64,000 nt of DNA from DASWOJ01 sp964242415 (GTDB lineage: Bacteria > Pseudomonadota > Alphaproteobacteria > Acetobacterales > Acetobacteraceae), in NCBI GenBank assembly GCA_964242415.1, contig CAXTAT010000029.1, forward strand, positions 10,606 to 74,605. The letters run 5' to 3'. Both the position numbers and the translations under genes were made by a program. Below, piece after piece: positions 18,873 to 27,551 of this stretch. A model generated the notes under the pieces. That model was not told the DNA's origin, searched no databases, and saw only the letters and a program-made list of their open reading frames with translations. How positions within the stretch are numbered: position 1 is the stretch's first letter; every line of letters begins with the position of its first letter.

Positions 18873-20725
18873 GCGCCGCGCACCGCCTGGGTCAATGCGG
18901 CGGCGTTGGCATAGGGCAGCGGCACGTAGCGCGCGCCCATCTCCGCCGCCAGACGCTGCCCGGCCGGACCGGGGCGGGGCGAGGTATCGACCAGCAGCGC
19001 CGCCATCCCGGCCCGGCGCACCGCCCGCGCCGCCTGCATCGCGTCCGCCTGCGCTCGGTCCCGCCCGCCGCGCCCGTCCTGCGCCACGTTGCCACGGCCG
19101 TCGGTCAGCAGCACCAGGCTGGGGGTGCCGCCCCGCCGCCGGATGGCGTCGGCCAGCAGGAACCCGGCGTCGATGCCAGCCGCCAAGGGCGTGCCGCCGC
19201 CGCCGGGCAGCCCGGCCAGGCCGCGCTTGGCCCGCACCAGGCTGCGCGTCGGCGGCAGCAGCAACTCGGCGGCGGTGCCGCGGAACGTCACCACCGCCAC
19301 CCGGTCGCGCCGGATGTAGCACTCGGCCAGCAGCAGCTCGACGGCGCCCTTCGCCTCGGCCAGGCGGTTGAAGGCGAGGGAGCCGGAGGCGTCCACGATG
19401 AACACCGTCGTCGTCTCCGCCCGCTGCACCAGGCGGGTGACGCGGAAGTCGTCGCGGCGGATCTGCAGGCGGGAGCCAGGCTGCGGCCCGCCGCGCAGGC
19501 GCTGCCAGGGGGCGGCGGCGCGCAGGGTCTCGATCAGGTTGAGGCGGTCGGGGCCGCGGGGGTCGCCGGGGCGGATGCCAGCGGGACGGCCGCGGCGGCC
19601 AGCCTGGGCGGCGCCGGCCACGCCGGGCGGGGTGCGGGCGGCCCGGCGTGGCGCGGCGGACTGCAGTTGCGCCAGCAGGCCGGCGGGGATGGCGGCGCGG
19701 GCAGCCTGCAGCAGGATGTCGGCCATCGCGCCGGGCGTTGGCTCGGCGGCGGCGCCGGGCTGCTGCTCGGGCTGCGGCGGGCGGGGCGCATCCTCGCCAA
19801 CCCCGGGTTCCTCGGCCTCCGGGGGTGGCTCGGACACGGGCAGCACCGTCGCACGCGGCGCCAGTACCAGGCGGCACGCCAGGGCCGCATCGGGCTCCGA
19901 CACCGCATCCCGGCCGGCGAGCGCCGCGGCGGCACAGGCCACGCGCAGCGCCAGCAGCGGCGCGCGAACCGAGGCGACGCCCAGCGCCGCCGCCGTGTCG
20001 CACAGTGCCGCCACCACGGCGTCCCCAGCCTGCACCTGGGCCAGCCGGTCCCGGGCGGCGGCGACGGCGCCCGGCGTGGGCAGATGGCCCTCCGGCTCCC
20101 GCGCGCCGACCGGGGTCAGGTCCAGGTGGAAGGCCAAGCGGTCCAGCAAGGCGGGTGGGGTGCGCTCGTCGTCGTCGGCGCCTTCGTCCAGGGCGACCAG
20201 CATCGGGCCGCGGCCGCCGTCCAGGGCGGCGCCCAGGCGGGCGGCCAGGCCGCCAGGGATGCGTTCCGCCATCGCCAGCAGCAGGACGCCGCCCTCGGCC
20301 TCCGCCAGCAGGCCGCGCTCCATGATGGGGCGGCCAGCTTGCAGGGTTGCGGCCAGGTCCAGGCCGCCCAGCAGCCGGGCATCGGCGGTGCCGAGCGGCA
20401 GCTTGCGCCACGGTGCGCCGTCCGGCAGCAGGCCGCGCAGCAGCGCCAGCCAGCGCGTCCGCACCGGGCCATGGCCAGCGCGCAGGGCGACGCCGCCGGC
20501 GCCGAGGGGGTCGATGGCAGCCAGGGCGGCAGCATGGACCGCGATCCCCCAAGGCGACGCCGCCTTTCTCTCTCCCTCCGGGAGAGGGCCGGGGTGAGGG
20601 GGCGGGGCGGGGGCGATCCTGTCCGGCTGGGGACCGGGTGTTAGGGGGCCGAAGGTCGGCTCCTGCCGCAAGACCCCCTCACCCCAGCCCTCTCCCGGAG
20701 GGAGAGGGAGAAGCAGGCGGGTCAC
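18869..20725 (-). CDS. bchD: Magnesium chelatase subunit D, with in-frame repeat insertion near its start
   Basis: Part of the BchHID complex that inserts Mg2+ into protoporphyrin IX. Layout: a degenerate AAA+ domain to about residue 270, a proline- and acid-rich linker (residues 290-340), then a von Willebrand A domain with the metal site DASGSLAFNR and TDGRGN. GTG at 20725 overlaps the bchI stop as GTGA, like its neighbours. Residues about 4-51 are encoded by a palindromic repeat pair and its spacer. The conserved N-terminus resumes at AVHAAALAAIDPLGAGG, and no other start codon lies between the repeat and that point. 618 residues. Confidence 0.9.
   Translation of the reverse strand: MTRLLLPLPPGEGWGEGVLRQEPTFGPLTPGPQPDRIAPAPPPHPGPLPEGERKAASPWGIAVHAAALAAIDPLGAGGVALRAGHGPVRTRWLALLRGLLPDGAPWRKLPLGTADARLLGGLDLAATLQAGRPIMERGLLAEAEGGVLLLAMAERIPGGLAARLGAALDGGRGPMLVALDEGADDDERTPPALLDRLAFHLDLTPVGAREPEGHLPTPGAVAAARDRLAQVQAGDAVVAALCDTAAALGVASVRAPLLALRVACAAAALAGRDAVSEPDAALACRLVLAPRATVLPVSEPPPEAEEPGVGEDAPRPPQPEQQPGAAAEPTPGAMADILLQAARAAIPAGLLAQLQSAAPRRAARTPPGVAGAAQAGRRGRPAGIRPGDPRGPDRLNLIETLRAAAPWQRLRGGPQPGSRLQIRRDDFRVTRLVQRAETTTVFIVDASGSLAFNRLAEAKGAVELLLAECYIRRDRVAVVTFRGTAAELLLPPTRSLVRAKRGLAGLPGGGGTPLAAGIDAGFLLADAIRRRGGTPSLVLLTDGRGNVAQDGRGGRDRAQADAMQAARAVRRAGMAALLVDTSPRPGPAGQRLAAEMGARYVPLPYANAAALTQAVRGA
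20568..20712. repeat. Palindromic repeat pair C, inside the 5' coding region of bchD
   Basis: The plus-oriented copy is at 20568-20603 and the minus-oriented copy at 20673-20712, with a 70-bp spacer ending TGCCGCAAGAC. The pair lies wholly within bchD. On the minus strand it is read in a frame that avoids the stop codon that the same repeat gives to eda and metX. Confidence 0.85.
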
Positions 20726-21738
20726 GTGCCGAACTGCTCCGCCACTGCGCGGGCGACCCGCGTGGTGGAGCCGGCGTCGTCCAGGGGGTCCCGCCGTAGC
20801 CGGTGGCGCAGGGCGCTGGGGGCGACGCGCAGCAGGTGGCGCACCGCAACCGCCGCGTCCCCGTCCAGCGCCGCCAGCGCCCGGGCGGCGCGCAGCAGGG
20901 TCAGCTCGGCGCGCAGGCCGTCGGTGCCGAGCGACATGCACAGCCGGGCCGCCTGCTCCAGCACCGCGTCGTCCACCTCCACCTGGGGCAGCAGGGCGCG
21001 GGCGGCCAGGATGCGGGCGCGCACGGCGGCATCCTCCCCCGCCCACTCCGCCACGAAGGCGCCGCGGTCCCGGTCGAAGCTGTCGCGGCGGCGGACGATG
21101 CTGATGCGGTCAGGGATGGCGTCCGGCGTGCGGACCTCGACCGATAGGCCGAAGCGGTCCAGCAACTGCGGCCGCAGCTCGCCCTCCTCGGGGTTGCCGC
21201 TGCCGACCAGGACGAAGCGGGCGGGGTGGCGGACGCTCAGACCCTCCCGCTCGACCACGTTCTCGCCCGACGCCGCCACGTCGATCAGCAGGTCCACCAG
21301 ATGGTCCTCCAGTAGGTTCACCTCGTCGATGTACAAGAAGCCGCGGTTGGCGCGGGCCAGCAGCCCCGGCTCGAACGCCTTCTCGCCACGGGTCAGCGCG
21401 CGTTCCAGGTCCAGGGCGCCCACCACCCGGTCCTCGGTGGCACCCAGCGGCAGGTCCACCACGGGGACGGGAACCGCGTGGGCGGGATGGTCGGGGCGGG
21501 CCTGGCAGTCCTCGCACCAGGCGGCGGGGCGGGCGGGGTCGCAGTGGTAGCGGCAGCCCTCGACCGCCTGCATGGGGGGCAGCAGGGCGGCCAGGGCGCG
21601 GACGGCGGTGCTTTTCCCGGTGCCGCGGTCACCGAACACCAGCACGCCGCCGATGGTCGGGTCGGTGGCGGCGATCAGCAGCGCCTGCTTCATCTCGTCC
21701 TGGCCGACGATGGCGGAGAAGGGGAAGGCGTCGCGCAT
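20722..21738 (-). CDS. bchI: Magnesium chelatase ATPase subunit I
   Basis: A 338-residue AAA+ ATPase that drives Mg2+ insertion into protoporphyrin IX with BchD and BchH. FSAIVGQDEMKQALL leads to the Walker A motif GDRGTGKSTAVRAL; Walker B is GFLYIDEVNLLEDHLVD, and GSGNPEEGELRPQLLDRFGL contains sensor and arginine-finger residues. Length and motifs are canonical. It is first in the bchI-bchD-bchO-membrane-ORF operon, each junction overlapping by 4 bp. bchH is not in the window. Confidence 0.97.
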   Translation of the reverse strand: MRDAFPFSAIVGQDEMKQALLIAATDPTIGGVLVFGDRGTGKSTAVRALAALLPPMQAVEGCRYHCDPARPAAWCEDCQARPDHPAHAVPVPVVDLPLGATEDRVVGALDLERALTRGEKAFEPGLLARANRGFLYIDEVNLLEDHLVDLLIDVAASGENVVEREGLSVRHPARFVLVGSGNPEEGELRPQLLDRFGLSVEVRTPDAIPDRISIVRRRDSFDRDRGAFVAEWAGEDAAVRARILAARALLPQVEVDDAVLEQAARLCMSLGTDGLRAELTLLRAARALAALDGDAAVAVRHLLRVAPSALRHRLRRDPLDDAGSTTRVARAVAEQFGT

Positions 21739-21916
21739 CAGTGGCCTGGATCAGGGGCGGGCATGACGGCACCATATCAGGCCGGGGAGCGAACGCCACC
21801 TTCGCGCCGCCTGGGGATCACTCTGAGATGAATGCGGGATCAACGTTTGGCGATGACCGGAACCAGGCCGTTTGCGAAGCGTGACACTTCTGCAACCAAA
21901 TCTTGGAGCCGCGATT

Positions 21917-22063
21917 ATGGGACATGATTTCCCGCTGCCATTCGTCTTGGCCATCGGCACGCTCCTGATCGTAGTGGGGTTCGCCCTCTATCACCTGCGA
22001 TCGCACTACGGCAGCCAGACGAAGCGTGGCGAGCACCCGGGCGGCATTGCCGGGCCGGAGTAG
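21917..22063 (+). CDS. Small membrane protein, 48 residues
   Basis: One predicted transmembrane helix (PFVLAIGTLLIVVGFALYHL) followed by a polar tail (RSHYGSQTKRGEHPGG). TTGGAG lies 9 bp upstream of the ATG. Divergent from bchI across about 180 bp. It overlaps by 38 bp the next, broken gene if that starts at 22026. Function unknown. Confidence 0.5.
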   Translation: MGHDFPLPFVLAIGTLLIVVGFALYHLRSHYGSQTKRGEHPGGIAGPE

Positions 22064-23242
22064 CGCGGCGGCCACGCTGAGCGATCCCACCCGTTCAGGC
22101 CATACGATCACCATCGGCACCGACGTGGCTACGCTGATGCTGTTCCATCCCGACGACCTGCAGCACCGTGCCGACGCGCCCATCGCTTGGTATAGCGAGC
22201 CGTTCGCCTATCAACCCGAGTCCGCCGCCGGGCGCTTGGCCGCGTTCGGCACCGGCGGCGATGGCGGCTTCGAAGTTCGGTTGACCACTGGGGCGCTGAC
22301 TTCGCTGGAAGCGCTGCGCTGCGCTGCGGCCCGGCGTGGGACTTTCCCCTCCAGGTTTGCCACGGTCGCGTGTTGCTGGACAATTCAGACGCGTTGCCTG
22401 GCCTAGAGCAGATGCAGGACCCCGCCGAGGCCGACACCTGGTTCGAACTGCCCAATGGCGCCTACCGCGTCACGGTCCAGGCCATCGACCGCGGCGATGA
22501 TGGGGCCGGCGACCCAGCCATCGCCGCCCTGCCGGATTACGTCATCAGCTTCGCCGCGATCCCGGACCTCGCGGCGGTGCCGGCGGCGCCGGAGCCGCCA
22601 TGGCTGGTGCCGGGGCGGGATGCGCTTCCCACCGTGGCTGCCGATCCCGAGGCCTGGCTGAAGTGGCCGGCCAGCGTGCCAGATGCCGGGCCGCACCGCT
22701 TCCTGGCCGCAGCCGCCTGCCTGCCGCTGCCGGGACAGGAGGTGCAAACCAACGTCGCGCCGGCGGACCTGCCCACCCCGTTCGGCGGGACATGGCTGAT
22801 GGCGGCAGTGCGGCAGATCGGCGCCCTCGCTGCCCTGGTCAGGCACACCGGCCAGTCCAGCAGCCCCGGCGGCCCGGCCACGATCACCTTGACAGGCCAG
22901 CACGTAGTGCGGATCGGCCGGCTGCCTCACGGCCCCGAGGCGCCGGCGGCCGAGGTGCAGCCGGTTCCGCGCCCCACGCCGGACGCAGGCGCCGAGGACG
23001 TTGCTGCCCTGGTGGCGGCCGTGCTTCGCCGGGCGGGTCCCGTCCCGCCGGGATTGCTGTTCGAACTGGACCGGCTGCGGTCCCTGCGCTCGGCGGAGGC
23101 GGTCACGACCTGGACGCTGCGCCACCTCGACCTGCCGGACGGCGATCTGCTGGCACTGTATGCCATGCCGGTCGCCGGACGCGTCGCGGCGCTGCTGGAA
23201 CGCTTGGGCGCTGGCGCCCGGTTCCGCTCGACGGAGACATGA
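22026..23242 (+). pseudogene. Unrecognised protein gene, split by a +5-bp repeat frameshift
   Basis: The first frame (22026-22406) begins with a poorly defined GTG and reads HTITIGTDVATLMLFHPDD, AFGTGGDGGFEVRL and LTTGALTSLEALRC. The second frame, open before 22370 and ending at 23242, continues with WDFPLQVCHGRVLLDNSDAL and about 290 more residues. Three GCGCT units lie at the junction (22311-22325). Removing one unit joins the frames as one protein of about 404 residues. The N-terminal 130 residues look like a beta-rich domain of a DUF family I cannot name with certainty. The last codon overlaps the next gene as ATGA. Confidence 0.6.
22311..22325 (+). repeat. 5-bp tandem repeat (GCGCT)x3 at the frameshift
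   Basis: GCGCT at 22311-22315, 22316-22320 and 22321-22325, followed by GCGGC. With two units the upstream and downstream frames of the surrounding gene are fused; with three, as here, translation ends at 22406. Confidence 0.8.
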
Positions 23243-23520
23243 TGGAGCACTTCTACCGCAACGTGCCCGGCCTTGGGAACGTCGCCGTCAGCCGCCACGC
23301 GCAGGCGCGGATGGAGGCGGACGGCGTGTCCCAGGCCACCTTCGACCGCGCCCTGCTGCATCCGACCCGGCCCGACGTGCGCGACGGCGCCGACGTGCTG
23401 TGGCGGGAGCGCGACGGCCTGCGCCTGGTGATCCTGACCGACCCGACGCCCAACGTGGGGGCGGTGCTGGTGAAGACGGTGTACCGGGTTGAACGCCAGG
23501 CCTCGGCGCACCGCAGCTAG
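23239..23520 (+). CDS. DUF4258-like small protein
   Basis: A 93-residue soluble protein reading VAVSRHAQARMEADGVSQATFDRALLHP and then LVILTDPTPNVGAVLVKTVYRV. The SRHAxxRM-GVS pattern followed by a short beta sheet resembles DUF4258 and related small RelE-like folds. The ATG overlaps the stop of the preceding broken gene as ATGA, so its translation probably depends on that gene being read through. A frameshift upstream would therefore lower its expression. A toxin-type or nuclease role is only speculation. Confidence 0.55.
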   Translation: MMEHFYRNVPGLGNVAVSRHAQARMEADGVSQATFDRALLHPTRPDVRDGADVLWRERDGLRLVILTDPTPNVGAVLVKTVYRVERQASAHRS

Positions 23521-23535
23521 GCCACCCGCCGCCCC

Positions 23536-25581
23536 TTAAAGCGTCAGCGCCCCGAGATAGTCCCTCAACGCCGCATCCGCTTCATCCGCCGCACGCTGCG
23601 CTGCATCGCCCTTGACGGTCAAATCCGTCAGGCTGGCCTCCTGCTTCTGCAATGCGGTGAGGTACTGCCCCTGTAGCACGCTGCCGGACGGCACAGCGCC
23701 CAGGTTGCGGCGCAGGCGGTCCTGGTCGGCCACGATCGCCGCCTGGCGCCCCCGCACGTCCGCCACCACCGCCGTCCGCCGGTCCAGCTCGGTCCGCAGC
23801 GCCGCTGCGCGGGCCAGGGCGGCACGCAGCGGCGCCGGGAACCCGTCCTGCCCGGCCAGCGCCGCCAGTTGCGCCGTGCCGGCCCCGGTCAGCGCCAGGC
23901 GCTCGGTTTGCGGACGTTCCAGCACCACCGTCACCACCGCCGTCGTGCCCGGCGGCACGTCCTGGGTGATGCGGTAGTGCGTCGGCGTGGCGGCGGCGGC
24001 CTGCGGTTCCGCCAGGGTCCAGCCGTCGCGCTTCGGCTGCTCGATCAGCAGGGTGCGGCCGGCGTCGGCCGGGGTGGTGATGCGGTAGGTGGTGGTGGCG
24101 CGCACCCGCCGGGTCAGCACCATCACGCCGCGGGCGGCCCGGGCGGCGGTGATGGCGGTGTCCTCGCCCTGGGTCATCTCGACCCGCACGGGCAGGTCAG
24201 TGGCGAAGCTGGCCAGGCGGTCCTCGCCGGGCTGGATGGCGGGCAGGCGGGCGTCGCCGATGTAGGCGGGACCGCCTTGAGCGTCCCCGGCCTCTGCGTC
24301 CCCGGCCTTCGAGTCCCCGGCCTTTGCAGCACCGTCCGACCTGGCTTCGTACAACGTGACCAGGCCCGGCGGCAGCGCACCCGGGCCATCATTGGTCAGC
24401 AGCAGCGCCACCAAGGGATGCACCGGGTCCACATCCGGCCGGAACAGCGCAACCCGCCGGGCCGGGAAGGCGCGGTCGAGGATCGGCAGCAGCAGGCTCT
24501 CGCCGGAGGCCGCCGTCACCGGGCTGGCCAGGCGGAACCTGACCTGCGCGATGGACTGCTGCACCTCGGCCGGCGGCGGTGCAGGCTCCTGCAGCCCGGC
24601 GGGTGCGGCCTGCATTGCCATGCTCCTGGCTGGCATGGACGCAGGGGGCGCCACGGGGGATGGGGCGTCCTCGGGCGGCGGCGCAGGCGAAGCCAGCGCG
24701 CCGGCATCGATCGGCGGCGCCAGACGGTTGGCGACCTCGACCGGTGCCTCCGGGCGCGCGGTGTACACGGCCTCATACAGCGGCGTGTGGTACAGCACCG
24801 GCTGGCCGCTGGTCAGCACGACCTGCACGTCACGCCAGTCGCGCCCGCTGAGGTTCTCCACCACCGCGAAGCCCTGCAGCCGCGCCGTGCCCGCCCCGGC
24901 CGGCACGGTCAGCCGATATGATGCCTTCCAGACCGGCGCCGGCACGACGTAGCCGAACCGGACGGTGCGCGCGCCGCCGTCGCCCAGCCCGACCTGCAGG
25001 GTGCGCCGGTCCTGCACCCGCTGCGCCGCGATGGCCTGCAGCCCGGCGCCAATCTGCCGTCGCAGGGTGTCGGACGCCAATTCCAGCCCGGGGACCTCCT
25101 CCAGCACCAGGGTGTCGATCCCGGCGGCGGTGGCGAGGGCGATGCGATGCCGGGTCAGCGTGCCGCCGCCATTGGGCAGGGCGATGTCGAAGGGCGTGAC
25201 GGACAGGATGGTCCCTGCGGCGCCAGACCCCGGCACGCGCACCGCCTCGCCAACGAGGGCGGCCAGCAGCGCCTCCGGCGAGGCGAAGGCGCCGGGTCCG
25301 AACGGCAGGGTGCGGAAGCTCTCGGCCAGCGGCTGGCGGCCAGGCAGGCGCACGGTGGCGGGGCTGCCGGCGGGGTCGTCGATCTGCAGGCTTTTCAGCA
25401 GGTCGTCCACCTGGTCCAGCGGCACGTCGAGCGGCAGGGTGGCGCGACCGTCCACCTGGGCGGCGAAGGCGAACTGGCCGACGCCGCCAGTGGACAGGGT
25501 GACCTGCACAAGCTGCGGCTCCGCGGCGGCGGCGGGCAGCGCGAGGAGGACTCCGAGGGATAGGGGGACGAGGCGGGTCAC
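23536..25581 (-). CDS. DUF4139-domain exported protein
   Basis: About 681 residues. The GTG at 25581 with AAGGAA upstream gives a clean signal peptide, TRLVPLSLGVLLALPAAAA. The middle carries the DUF4139 pattern GYVVPAPVWKASYRLTVP, VVENLSGRDWRDVQVVLTSGQP and, later, TTYRITTPADAGRTLLIEQP. The last 100 residues are alpha-helical and probably form a coiled coil. A 15-bp tandem repeat inserts KAGDS/KAGDA/EAGDA-type units. It follows the MCE lipid-transport genes on the same strand after 186 bp, so it may belong to that envelope system. Function unknown. Confidence 0.82.
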   Translation of the reverse strand: MTRLVPLSLGVLLALPAAAAEPQLVQVTLSTGGVGQFAFAAQVDGRATLPLDVPLDQVDDLLKSLQIDDPAGSPATVRLPGRQPLAESFRTLPFGPGAFASPEALLAALVGEAVRVPGSGAAGTILSVTPFDIALPNGGGTLTRHRIALATAAGIDTLVLEEVPGLELASDTLRRQIGAGLQAIAAQRVQDRRTLQVGLGDGGARTVRFGYVVPAPVWKASYRLTVPAGAGTARLQGFAVVENLSGRDWRDVQVVLTSGQPVLYHTPLYEAVYTARPEAPVEVANRLAPPIDAGALASPAPPPEDAPSPVAPPASMPARSMAMQAAPAGLQEPAPPPAEVQQSIAQVRFRLASPVTAASGESLLLPILDRAFPARRVALFRPDVDPVHPLVALLLTNDGPGALPPGLVTLYEARSDGAAKAGDSKAGDAEAGDAQGGPAYIGDARLPAIQPGEDRLASFATDLPVRVEMTQGEDTAITAARAARGVMVLTRRVRATTTYRITTPADAGRTLLIEQPKRDGWTLAEPQAAAATPTHYRITQDVPPGTTAVVTVVLERPQTERLALTGAGTAQLAALAGQDGFPAPLRAALARAAALRTELDRRTAVVADVRGRQAAIVADQDRLRRNLGAVPSGSVLQGQYLTALQKQEASLTDLTVKGDAAQRAADEADAALRDYLGALTL
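24281..24325 (-). repeat. Three 15-bp tandem units in the DUF4139 gene
   Basis: Near-identical units GCGTCCCCGGCCTCT, GCGTCCCCGGCCTTC and GAGTCCCCGGCCTTT (plus strand) add three five-residue AGD-containing units to the protein. Frame is kept. Confidence 0.85.
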
Positions 25582-25668
25582 GGGCGCGGTTTCCTTGCTG
25601 GGGCGGCATGACCCTCCCGGGTTGCCGCGGCCTGTGCAAGCATGTGGCATCGAGCCGCTGCCCGCCCG

Positions 25669-25703
25669 CCCTCTCCCTCTCCCCCTCCGGGAGAGGGAGA
25701 AGG
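25669..25703. repeat. Single degenerate palindromic repeat copy (D)
   Basis: The core CCCCTCCGGGAGAGGGAGA is present, but the GGGGTGAGGG arm is missing. It lies between the lipoprotein gene and the DUF4139 gene of the MCE operon, where a hairpin could affect readthrough or mRNA stability. Confidence 0.55.
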
Positions 25704-25767
25704 CCAGTGCAGTCCTTGCGCCCGATCCTGTTGCCCTGCCCGCCCATATCGCTGCGCCGCACGGCCA

Positions 25768-26604
25768 TCAGCGCGCAGCGGATGGCAGCGCCGCAAGGGC
25801 CTGGCCGGCCTCGGCACGCAGCGCCGGCCCTGGCGCATGCTGCCGGGCCTGACCCAGCCAGATGCGGGCCTGGGCGGTGTCATGCTGGGCCGCTGCACTC
25901 CGCCCGGCACGCAGGAACAGGTCCGCCGCCTGCGCCGGGTCCGGCGAAGCCTGCGCCGCCAGCGCCAGGGCGCGCGCCATACCCCGGTAATCCAGGGCCT
26001 CGCGGCGCAGGTCGGCAGCGTGCAGGGCAAGGCGCCGGTCGTGCATGATGCGCGCCTGCAGCTCTGCCCGGTCGCCGGCATCGGCGGCCGGGGACAGCGC
26101 CGCCGCGGCCCTCTGCAACGCGGTGCGGTCGTTGCGCGCATCCGCCACCAGGCCGCGCAGGAACCAGGCCGAGTCGGCCAGCGGCGGCGGCCGACTGGTC
26201 AGCCCCGCCGCCACCCGGTCGGCATCCGCGCGGTTGCCCTGGCGGAACAGCGCCGTGGCGGTCACCAGGTCCAGGCCCGGGTCGGCGATGCCACGCCGCG
26301 CCAGCTCGGCCCGCACTTGCTGGACGGTCCGCATCGCCTCCGCGGGATGGTCGCCGCGCAGCTCGGCGGTGGCGAGGTTGAACCCGATGTCGGCGATGGC
26401 CGCGGCATCGTCACGCTCTCGCGCCCGGGCGAGTGCCGCGCGGTACTGCTCGGCGGCCTGGCCCGGTTCCTCCAAGGTGTAGGCGATGTCGCCGGCATGG
26501 CCCAGGCGTCCCAGCATCTCGTCCACCGGCGCCTTGGCGGGGCCGGACCCGCATCCCGCCAACGCCAGGCAGGGCACCAGGCAGCGTGCGGCGGCCCGTA
26601 TCAA
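25768..26604 (-). CDS. TPR-like outer-membrane lipoprotein of the MCE operon
   Basis: A 278-residue protein. MIRAAARCLVPCLALAGCGSG is a lipoprotein signal with lipobox LAGC, so the mature N-terminal cysteine is residue 18. The rest is alpha-helical with repeated patterns such as AAEQYRAALARARERDD and AQARIWLGQARQHAP, consistent with tetratricopeptide repeats. The ATG overlaps the MCE gene stop as ATGA. MCE operons often end in a lipoprotein, usually the PqiC/MlaA type; a TPR lipoprotein in that position is unusual. Confidence 0.75.
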   Translation of the reverse strand: MIRAAARCLVPCLALAGCGSGPAKAPVDEMLGRLGHAGDIAYTLEEPGQAAEQYRAALARARERDDAAAIADIGFNLATAELRGDHPAEAMRTVQQVRAELARRGIADPGLDLVTATALFRQGNRADADRVAAGLTSRPPPLADSAWFLRGLVADARNDRTALQRAAAALSPAADAGDRAELQARIMHDRRLALHAADLRREALDYRGMARALALAAQASPDPAQAADLFLRAGRSAAAQHDTAQARIWLGQARQHAPGPALRAEAGQALAALPSAAR

Positions 26605-27551
26605 GGCCGCACCTCGGCGGGCGACAGCCGGCGCTGCTCGGCGGCGGCGCCCGACAGCGGCCAGGTGTTGCGGAGCTGCCGGGACAGCTTCTCCAGCTCG
26701 GCCACCGTCTGCTGCGTCTGGGTCAGCAGGGCCGGCAGGTCGGCCGTCGCTGCCGCGGCGCTGCGGGTGATCCCCGGCAGTTGCGGGGACGCGCTGGCCA
26801 GGTCGTGCGTCGCCGCCTGCACCGAGATCAGCGCCGCCTCCACCCGCTTCAGCATCGCCGGCACGCCGTCCGGCCGGGTGACGGTGTTGGTCAGGCCCTT
26901 CACCTCCACAAGCTCGGCGTCGATCAGCTCGGTGGCGGTCCGCAGGTTGGCCAGCATGATTGCCACCTGGTTGACCAAGTCCTCATCCTTCACGACCCGG
27001 CCGATGTTGCCGTGGCCCTGGCTGATGCCCTCCGCCGTGTCGGCCAGCGCCTTCATCGCCCGCCCGGCGTCGTCCAGCACCGGGTAGATCTTCAGCTTCA
27101 CCTCGTCGATCAGGGCGCCGATGCTCTCGGTCGGCGCGCGCTCGGTCGTGGCGTCGATCACCGCGAAGTGCCAGTCCAGCGGCTCGCCGACGCCACGGGA
27201 GATGTCCAGCAGGGCCGCCCCGGCGACGCCGAAGGTTTTCTTGATCACGGCGAGGCTGTCCCGGCGGATGAAGCCGGTGGCGGGCGCCTCCAACTCGGCC
27301 TCGGCATACATGCGCTGGCTGGGGTCCACCACGATGCGCCGTATGGTGCCGACGCGGGTGCCTAGCACCTGGACGTCGGCGCCCACCGAAAGCCCGCCGC
27401 TGCCGGTCTCGGGCAGCAGCACGCGCAGGCTGGCGGTGGGGCGGAACCAATCGCTGACCAGGCCCGCCTGCAGGGCCGCGGCCACGAACACGGCGATGCT
27501 GGCCACGACCAACAGGCCGATCCACTCGTCGGTGTTGCGTAGCGCCCTCAT
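26601..27551 (-). CDS. MCE-domain substrate-binding protein (MlaD-like)
   Basis: A 316-residue protein anchored by an N-terminal helix (IGLLVVASIAVFVAAALQAG). The MCE domain follows at residues 40-120, with SVGADVQVLGTRVGTIRRIVVD typical of MlaD/PqiB. The C-terminal 150 residues are helical, probably forming the needle or coiled coil of such rings. MCE proteins carry lipids across the periplasm. The ATG overlaps the ATPase-like gene stop as ATGA. Confidence 0.88.
   Translation of the reverse strand: MRALRNTDEWIGLLVVASIAVFVAAALQAGLVSDWFRPTASLRVLLPETGSGGLSVGADVQVLGTRVGTIRRIVVDPSQRMYAEAELEAPATGFIRRDSLAVIKKTFGVAGAALLDISRGVGEPLDWHFAVIDATTERAPTESIGALIDEVKLKIYPVLDDAGRAMKALADTAEGISQGHGNIGRVVKDEDLVNQVAIMLANLRTATELIDAELVEVKGLTNTVTRPDGVPAMLKRVEAALISVQAATHDLASASPQLPGITRSAAAATADLPALLTQTQQTVAELEKLSRQLRNTWPLSGAAAEQRRLSPAEVRP

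Noticed and set aside
16560..18914. 784-codon plus-strand frame opposite kdgK, the small ORFs and bchO
   Set aside because: Same antisense artefact: no motif, extreme Arg/Pro/Gln content, and genuine genes on the other strand.
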